A DNA stretch of 59,862 nucleotides. Source: Myxococcales bacterium (lineage in GTDB: Bacteria > Myxococcota_A > UBA9160 > UBA4427). The DNA lies in NCBI GenBank assembly GCA_012960035.1, contig DUBZ01000133.1, forward strand, positions 1 through 59,862. Direction: 5' to 3'. Under the pieces are notes generated by a model, which saw nothing but the letters and a program-made list of their open reading frames with translations, searched no databases and had not been told where the DNA came from. This document shows, piece by piece, positions 54,292-59,862 of this stretch (the stretch's first letter is position 1; every line of letters begins with the position of its first letter). The position numbers and the translations under genes are program-made.

Positions 54292-55224
54292 ATGACAGGG
54301 ATGAGCGTCGCCGTGACCGGAGCCACGGGTCTGCTCGGTGGCTATCTCGTGCGGGCGCTGCTGCAACGCGGTGCGCATCCGATCGCCGTTGTCCGTGAAA
54401 CGAGTTTGGTGAGCCCACTGGTCAATGCCGGTGTCGAGGTGCGCCACGCCGAGCTCGACGACGTCGAGGCGCTCGCGAAAGCATTTGTCGGTGCAGACTG
54501 CGTGGTCGGCAATGCCGCGCTCGTAAGCCTGAGACCCCACCCCTTTAGTCGTTATCTCGCTGCCAATGTCGACGGCACCATCCACGTCATCGAAGCGATG
54601 CGCGCCGCACAAGTCTCACGCGGAATTCACATTTCGACCGTCGGGATCTACAACGGCCACACCCCACCGGTCGACGAAGACCACCCTCGCTACGGCGAAG
54701 CCCACCGACAACATCGCCTAAACGGCTACAAGGTCAGCAAAGCACTCGCCGAGGAAACCGCGTGGCGTTATGCGGCCAAATACGAAATAGGCCTCACGAC
54801 GCTTCGCCCATCCGTGATGTATGGCGCCTTTGATCGCTACTTCGGTGCATGGCATCGCAAAGCAATTCGCCTGCGGCCGTTCGCCTTTCATCCGTACCTG
54901 TCGCGCTTCTGTCTCGTGTATGCCGGCGACGTCGCAAACGCGGCAATGCTTTGCATTGAAAACCCAATCTCCGACGGCAAGGCGTACAACGTAACCGGCG
55001 AAGACCTGCGCCTTCGCGAGTTTACGAAAGCGTGGTGCGAGCAAGATCCGAGTGCACAGGACAAGCGACTCCCCTTGCCCATCTACTACCGACGCCACTA
55101 CGCGTCGGGGCGCATACGTCGAGACCTCGGCTGGAAAACCCGAAGCTACAGCGAAGGAATTCGCGAAACCCTCGCCCTCGAAAGTTCCCCCTCGGTCGTG
55201 GGACCGGAAACGACCGAAGCGTAA
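54292..55224 (+). CDS. NAD(P)-dependent epimerase/dehydratase (extended SDR)
   Basis: A 310-residue extended short-chain dehydrogenase. The Rossmann motif VAVTGATGLLGGYLVRALL is followed by GNAALVSLRPH, ISTVGIYNGH (catalytic Ser/Thr) and the YxxxK site NGYKVSKALAEE, with LRPSVMYGAFDRY and LVYAGDVANAAMLCIE. This resembles 3-beta-hydroxysteroid dehydrogenase or NAD-dependent epimerases acting on lipids or sugars. The substrate is not predictable. The start is ATG 54292 or ATG 54301, three codons apart. It diverges from the methyltransferase gene. Confidence 0.85.
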   Translation: MTGMSVAVTGATGLLGGYLVRALLQRGAHPIAVVRETSLVSPLVNAGVEVRHAELDDVEALAKAFVGADCVVGNAALVSLRPHPFSRYLAANVDGTIHVIEAMRAAQVSRGIHISTVGIYNGHTPPVDEDHPRYGEAHRQHRLNGYKVSKALAEETAWRYAAKYEIGLTTLRPSVMYGAFDRYFGAWHRKAIRLRPFAFHPYLSRFCLVYAGDVANAAMLCIENPISDGKAYNVTGEDLRLREFTKAWCEQDPSAQDKRLPLPIYYRRHYASGRIRRDLGWKTRSYSEGIRETLALESSPSVVGPETTEA

Positions 55225-55284
55225 GTCGGCGTCTCTCGATCTTGACGTGCACGGTTTCGAACCGCGCTTTGCTCGCGCGCTGAC

Positions 55285-56895
55285 TTACGACCTGCTGTAG
55301 AAGTCGTTGCCCTTGTCGTCCACGATAATGAACGCCGGGAAGTCTTCGACTTCAATCCGCCACACGGCTTCCATCCCCAGCTCTTCAAATTCGAGTACTT
55401 CGACCTTCTTGATGTTGTTCTGCGCCAAAATCGCAGCGCCGCCACCGATCGAACCGAGGTAGAAGCCACCGTATTCCTTGCACGCGTTGGTCACCTGCTG
55501 CGAACGGTTCCCCTTCGCCAACGTGATGAAACTTCCGCCGTTCTTCATGAACAAGTCGACGTACGAATCCATGCGGCCCGCTGTCGTGGGGCCGAAGGAG
55601 CCAGAGGCAAAGCCATCCGGAGTCTTCGCGGGCCCTGCGTAATAGACGATGTGATTCTTCATGTAATCGGGCAGCGGTTCACCCGCGTCGAGCTTGTCCT
55701 TCAGCTTGGCGTGGGCAATGTCACGGGCCACCACGATCGTACCCGAAAGTGAAAGGCGCGTAGTCACGGGGTATTGGCTCAGCGTTTCGCACAATTCGCT
55801 CATGGGGCGGTTGAGATCGAGCTTTACGACCTCTCCATCGTCGGTGTCATCGCTCGGCTGAGGAAGGAAGCGGGCCGGTTCGGTTTCAAGCTGCTCGAGG
55901 AACACGCCTTCGGCGTTGATCTTGCCAAGGATCTGACGGTCTGCCGAACAGGAAACGCCGATTCCGACCGGACATGAGGCGCCGTGTCGAGGCAAGCGAA
56001 TCACACGAACGTCGTGACAGAAGTACTTGCCACCGAACTGTGCGCCGATCCCCATCTGCTGCGTCATGTGATGGATCTTCTCCTCGAGGACAGGGTCACG
56101 AAATGCGCGACCCTGCTCGTTGCCCGTGGTGGGCAAGGTGTCGAGGTAGTGTGCACTCGCGAGCTTGACGGTCTTGAGCGTCATCTCGGCCGACGTGCCC
56201 CCGACGACGATCGCCAGGTGATAGGGCGGGCAAGCCGACGTGCCGAGAAGCGGGAGCTTCTTCCCGAGGAATGCCATCAGCGAGTCCTCGTTGAGAAGCG
56301 CTCGGGTTTCCTGAAAGAGGAAGGTCTTGTTCGCGGAGCCGCCGCCCTTGGTAATAAACAGAAACTTGTATTCATTCCCCTTGGTGGCGTAGAGCTCAAC
56401 TTGGGCAGGCAAGTTCGTGCCCGTGTTCTTCTCGTCGTACATGCTAAGCGCAGCCATCTGCGAATAGCGCAGGTTGCTCGATGCGTACGTTTGGTAGATC
56501 CCGTACGAAAGTGCTTCTTCGTCGTCGAAGCCGGTAAAGACGTCCTGGCCCTTCTTTCCGACCGCGATCGCAGTCCCCGTGTCTTGGCACGACGGCAAAA
56601 TCATTTCGGAAGAAATCGTCGCGTTCTTCAACAGCTCAAGCGCCACAATACGGTCATTGGATGACGCCTCGGAGTCTTCGAGAATTTTGGCGAGCTGTGC
56701 GAGGTGGCTGGGGCGGAAGAGGTGCGAAACGTCGCGAATCGCTTGTCCTGACAGAATCGAAAGCGCCTCGGGCTCGATCTTCAAAATTGTTCGGCCATCG
56801 ACTTCGATCGTGGACACATGCTGATCGGTCAGCTTGCGATATGGGGTGGTGTCCTCACCCAGTTCAAACATTTCTTGAAATCGAAAATCGGCCAT
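55285..56895 (-). CDS. Class I (iron-sulfur) fumarate hydratase
   Basis: Interconverts fumarate and malate in the TCA cycle using an oxygen-labile 4Fe-4S cluster. 536 residues, the single-polypeptide form like E. coli FumA/FumB (548). N-terminal cysteine [10 protein letters not shown], then [18 protein letters not shown] and [18 protein letters not shown] supply the cluster ligands. [37 protein letters not shown] and [14 protein letters not shown] complete the catalytic C-terminal domain. ATG 56895 has GGGGAA upstream and matches family N-termini; the 38-residue upstream extension is rejected. Confidence 0.95.
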   Translation of the reverse strand: MADFRFQEMFELGEDTTPYRKLTDQHVSTIEVDGRTILKIEPEALSILSGQAIRDVSHLFRPSHLAQLAKILEDSEASSNDRIVALELLKNATISSEMILPSCQDTGTAIAVGKKGQDVFTGFDDEEALSYGIYQTYASSNLRYSQMAALSMYDEKNTGTNLPAQVELYATKGNEYKFLFITKGGGSANKTFLFQETRALLNEDSLMAFLGKKLPLLGTSACPPYHLAIVVGGTSAEMTLKTVKLASAHYLDTLPTTGNEQGRAFRDPVLEEKIHHMTQQMGIGAQFGGKYFCHDVRVIRLPRHGASCPVGIGVSCSADRQILGKINAEGVFLEQLETEPARFLPQPSDDTDDGEVVKLDLNRPMSELCETLSQYPVTTRLSLSGTIVVARDIAHAKLKDKLDAGEPLPDYMKNHIVYYAGPAKTPDGFASGSFGPTTAGRMDSYVDLFMKNGGSFITLAKGNRSQQVTNACKEYGGFYLGSIGGGAAILAQNNIKKVEVLEFEELGMEAVWRIEVEDFPAFIIVDDKGNDFYSRS

Positions 56896-57506
56896 TCTGT
56901 TCCCCGTTCCCACTTTTCTATTCCCAATTTTCTGGGTCGTGTCGTTTTTGCGCGAAGTCAGTGCTTCGCGAGCAATCATCATGCTTTCGCGAAACCGTGC
57001 AACGGACATCGATCGACCATTTCAATTTTTGCCGGTTGCGCCAGATATGGCAGAGCGCATGGACCCAGCGCAGCCTCACAATAGCGAAATCTGCTCCGTC
57101 GTTGGCGTGCGGCTTTTCGAAGGCTTGCGACGTGGAAATCACGGGGGTACCCGTCCCGCAACAACAGCGCCACCGGGTCGAGGGTCCGTCCCGATTCTTG
57201 CGCTGCACACAAACTGCGCTCGCCTGTGCTCCCACGCGTCCGGGTTTATCAACATTGGGAACTCAGGCTCGCCTGCGCGGTGTCCGACAAGATGTGTTCA
57301 ATGCGAGCGACTTTGCTCGCCCGACAATCCGCTGTGCGGAACAGGTTAGGACCGATGTTGCTGGAAGCAGTACGACGCAAGTTGAGGCGCACGATCAGCG
57401 CGCCAAAAACCGCGTCAAGCGTCTGGGGATCAAGCGATTGCGCATCCCCAGCCGCGCCCCCATTGCACCTGCCCCACCGCCCGACACCCTGTTACAATGC
57501 GAGCCT
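56896..57506. other. Intergenic region, no gene recognised
   Basis: About 610 bp between the divergent fumarase and prc genes. Frames of 60-105 codons occur on both strands but none has a ribosome site or family resemblance. There is a 6-bp stem hairpin (GCGAGC/GCTCGC, 57303-57320) without a T-run. A stretch near 57345-57373 faintly resembles the SRP RNA core but lacks the tetraloop and flanking stem. A -10 box for prc is at its right end. Confidence 0.5.
57493..57498 (+). promoter_or_regulatory. -10 box for prc, near-leaderless
   Basis: TACAAT ends 8 bp before the ATG of the protease gene. The transcript predicted from it would begin one or two bases before the start codon. No convincing -35 is seen at 16-18 bp. 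Confidence 0.35.
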
Positions 57507-59720
57507 ATGACGATCTTGAGCCCTTGCGCGCAGAATGGCATCCAAGCTCCTGCGAAACCTCCGACGACTCCAACGCCCCAGTCACGACCGAGCACGGCCG
57601 CCACGACGTCCCGCGTGACTGCGCTGATGGTCACCGTCGCCATGCTCCTTACCAGCGTGGTAACGATCTTTCCGGCTCCCGCATCGGCGATGGAACTCAC
57701 CTGCGAGCGAATTCCGGGCCTGCTCAACACCTTCCTCCACAAGCACATTCGCTTTCGGCACCTGAACGACGAACTTCGCGAACGCGCGATCGATGCCTAT
57801 ATCAAGCGACTCGATTCTTCGAAGACGCTCTACACCGCAGGTGAAGCCGACGTCTTGAAGAAGTCGTTAAAGGGTATCTTTTTCGACGTCGGGAGTGGCG
57901 AATGCGCAAGCCTCGAAGAAATTCAGAAGGACATCGTCTCGCGCTATCAATCGATGCTCGACTTCGTCACCGGGTATGTGGGCGCAGACACCTACGAGCT
58001 CGACCCCAATGTCGAACTCGTCATTGATCCCGACAAGCGATCACGTCCGAAAAACGAAGCCCAACAGCACGCGCTTTTCCAGAAGCTGATCCACTTCCAG
58101 ATGTCGAACTACCTCAGCACCGACATGGAACTCACCGAGGCGAAAGAGAAGCTCATCCACCGCTACGAGCTTTCGCTGAAGCGCGCCACTGAGTTCGATC
58201 AGGAAGACACCTACAGCTTGTTCCTCGACGCATTCGCGACGGCGCTCGATCCGCACTCGAGCTACTTTTCCCAAGAGACCAACGAAGACTTCAAGATCCA
58301 GATGGGGCTTTCGTTGATCGGGATCGGGGTCGCACTTTCTTCGCGCGACGGATATTCGATCGTCGAAAAGGTGATCCAGGGCGGCGCCGCCCATCGCGTC
58401 GGCGAACTGCTCCCCAACGACAAAGTCATCGCAGTTGCGCAGGACGGTGAAGAGGCAGTCGATATCATCGACATGGACCTGCGTAAAGTGGTGCGCCTCA
58501 TACGCGGCGAGCGCCACACCAAGGTGCACCTCACCATCTTGCGACAGTCGCCCAAGACCGAACGCTTTGTGGTGACGATCGAACGCGATCTGGTCAATCT
58601 CGAAGAGCAAGCCGCGAAGCTCACCTTTGAGCCGATCATCATTGACGGCAAAGAAGAGAAGCTCGCCGTTATTGACCTCCCTTCCTTCTACGGGGGGCGA
58701 GCCCCGAGCGAACGCAAGAGCTCGACGGACCTTCGCAATCTGCTTCGCGAAGCTGCCGACGCCAAAGCGGTTGGCCTGCTCCTCGATCTCTCTCGCAACG
58801 GCGGCGGGTTGCTCGACACCGCGCGTGACATCGCGGGCTTTTTCATCCGCGAAGGCAACGTCGTTGCGGTCAAGGACGAATACGGCAATGTTCAGCACCT
58901 GCGAGACGACGATCCAAGGATCCTATTCGACGGGCCCATGATCGTCCTGACAAGCCGCATTAGTGCCTCCGCGTCCGAAATTGTTGCCGGTGCGATGAAG
59001 GACTATCACCGGGCAGTTCTGGTCGGCGACGACCACACGTTTGGCAAAGGAACCGTGCAGACCTTGGTTCCACTCCCCCCCGGCCTCGGCGCATTGAAAG
59101 TAACCACCGCACTTTTCTTCCGACCCGGTGGCGACTCGACACAGCATTCGGGCGTTGCGTCCGACATTGTCCTGCCCTCACCGTTCAACACCCCGGACTT
59201 TGGCGAGTCGAACCAGACATACGCGCTTGAGACTGCTGAGATCGCACCCTTTCTCGAGACCTCTGCCAACTTGGTCAGTGGCGGCGGTAAAACCTCTACC
59301 GCGTACGAGCCTGTCTCGAAGGAGATCGTTTCCGAACTCATAAAACGCTCAGCTGCGCGGATCGCCGATAACGAAGACTTTGCAGACGTCACACGCAAAC
59401 TCCAGGAATCCAAGGAGCGCGCGGGAATCATTCGGTTGTCCGAAATAATGAAAGAAAACGAAGAAGCGGAGCGCGAAGAGGCAGCCAAGGCCGAAGCGAA
59501 CAAAACCGAGGACAAGATCGAGGGCGACGCCAGCAGCGAAGACGCGGAGTCTGAAAAAGATGCGGCCCCCGCCGCCGCTGAGGAAGAAGAACCCGAAGAG
59601 CCGACGATCCAGCGTGTCGAAGCAATCGAAATCTTGCGGGACTACGTTCGACTCAGCCGCTCGAGCTCTCCGGAAACGCTTACCGCCGAACTCCGAAAGC
59701 CAGCGGCCGACGAACTCTAA
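57507..59720 (+). CDS. prc: C-terminal processing peptidase (Prc/Tsp, family S41A)
   Basis: A periplasmic serine protease that degrades or trims proteins from their C-termini. 737 residues. Signal peptide (TALMVTVAMLLTSVVTIFPAPASA), N-terminal Tsp domain (FLHKHIRFRHLNDELRERAI, FATALDPHSSYFS), a PDZ domain (about residues 260-350, GLSLIGIGVALSSRDGYSIV), then the catalytic core. SRISASASEI holds the nucleophile Ser488 and DHTFGKGTVQ the general base Lys514, as in E. coli Prc Ser452/Lys477. A DUF3340-like C-terminal region and a Glu/Ala-rich acidic linker (about 650-700) follow. The open frame extends 282 codons upstream, but that part is antisense to fumarase and is not coding. Confidence 0.93.
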   Translation: MTILSPCAQNGIQAPAKPPTTPTPQSRPSTAATTSRVTALMVTVAMLLTSVVTIFPAPASAMELTCERIPGLLNTFLHKHIRFRHLNDELRERAIDAYIKRLDSSKTLYTAGEADVLKKSLKGIFFDVGSGECASLEEIQKDIVSRYQSMLDFVTGYVGADTYELDPNVELVIDPDKRSRPKNEAQQHALFQKLIHFQMSNYLSTDMELTEAKEKLIHRYELSLKRATEFDQEDTYSLFLDAFATALDPHSSYFSQETNEDFKIQMGLSLIGIGVALSSRDGYSIVEKVIQGGAAHRVGELLPNDKVIAVAQDGEEAVDIIDMDLRKVVRLIRGERHTKVHLTILRQSPKTERFVVTIERDLVNLEEQAAKLTFEPIIIDGKEEKLAVIDLPSFYGGRAPSERKSSTDLRNLLREAADAKAVGLLLDLSRNGGGLLDTARDIAGFFIREGNVVAVKDEYGNVQHLRDDDPRILFDGPMIVLTSRISASASEIVAGAMKDYHRAVLVGDDHTFGKGTVQTLVPLPPGLGALKVTTALFFRPGGDSTQHSGVASDIVLPSPFNTPDFGESNQTYALETAEIAPFLETSANLVSGGGKTSTAYEPVSKEIVSELIKRSAARIADNEDFADVTRKLQESKERAGIIRLSEIMKENEEAEREEAAKAEANKTEDKIEGDASSEDAESEKDAAPAAAEEEEPEEPTIQRVEAIEILRDYVRLSRSSSPETLTAELRKPAADEL

Positions 59721-59862
59721 CTGCAGCGCGTTTTCGCAGACCTTTGCGCAGGGAAGAGGGAGTTGTCTGGGCTAGGCATGCCGCGGAACGGGGTTTTGCA
59801 TGCTCCGTTCGTGGCGAGCCGTAAGCCCCGAGCCTTCGCAATCGCGCGATATCGAGGCCAGC
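59721..59862. other. Downstream tail, nothing recognised
   Basis: The final 142 bp after the prc stop codon contain no clear terminator hairpin, RNA gene or start of a new reading frame that I can support. Confidence 0.5.

Noticed and set aside
57303..57320. Hairpin GCGAGC/GCTCGC as a terminator.
   Set aside because: Only a 6-bp stem and no T-run on either strand.
57345..57373. Sequence resembling the SRP RNA core (GGTTAGGACC ... GGAAGCAG).
   Set aside because: The tetraloop is replaced by a 9-base loop and the flanking stem does not pair beyond four bases, so it is probably chance similarity.
56661..57506. A 282-codon open extension upstream of prc.
   Set aside because: It is antisense to the fumarase start, lacks any family resemblance and precedes a clean signal peptide at 57507.

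Overview
The window looks like chromosomal DNA from a free-living, Gram-negative, GC-rich bacterium. Evidence for this is an autotransporter, several outer-membrane beta-barrels, lipoproteins, RecBCD and a Prc-type periplasmic protease. Classical menaquinone synthesis (MenF-D-H-A-C-E plus UbiE), a long class I fumarase and the TIGR03790 and DUF3604 lipoproteins suggest one of the former deltaproteobacterial lineages (Myxococcota, Desulfobacterota or Binatota). That placement is inference. I saw no rRNA, tRNA, CRISPR array, intact mobile element or prophage. Two decayed genes, a flagellin and an EAL/HDOD protein, suggest loss of motility or of signalling functions, or at least loss of paralogues.

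Layout. 1-16 kb: an autotransporter cut by the window edge, the translation factor EttA, a TIGR03790 lipoprotein, then a mostly minus-strand run of envelope and oxidoreductase genes. These are a GT-C-like membrane protein, a 3-hydroxyisobutyrate dehydrogenase-type enzyme, a beta-barrel, a zinc peptidase and a GMC oxidoreductase with a membrane-anchored small subunit. An EAL/HDOD pseudogene and a neutral sphingomyelinase-like phosphodiesterase follow. 16-27 kb: a rhomboid protease with a very long C-terminal extension, a DUF3604 lipoprotein, a GT2 glycosyltransferase and asnS. Then come a TetR regulator followed by a six-ligand ferritin-like diiron protein, and a YvcK/CofD-like protein.

27-30 kb: a minus-strand operon of porin, FMN-binding protein and PepSY membrane protein. 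Its promoter is overlapped by a Fur-box-like palindrome, so I read it as a candidate iron-regulated extracytoplasmic flavin redox module. 30-42 kb: recC-recB-recD, translationally coupled by ATGA junctions, preceded by an aminotransferase and a YeeZ-like epimerase.

42-52 kb: a near-complete menaquinone operon in the order merR-ubiE-menF-menD-menH-menA-menC-menE. MenB is not in the window. The operon starts from a promoter with a perfect palindrome between -35 and -10, and its mRNA appears leaderless. 52-60 kb: a decayed flagellin, a class I glutamine amidotransferase coupled to an RNA methyltransferase, an SDR epimerase, class I fumarase and a Prc/Tsp protease.

Most genes are ordinary housekeeping or envelope genes. 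The parts most worth a second look are the Fur-controlled flavin/porin/PepSY operon, the TetR/diiron pair with its tandem operators, the operator-bearing leaderless men promoter, and the two gene remnants.
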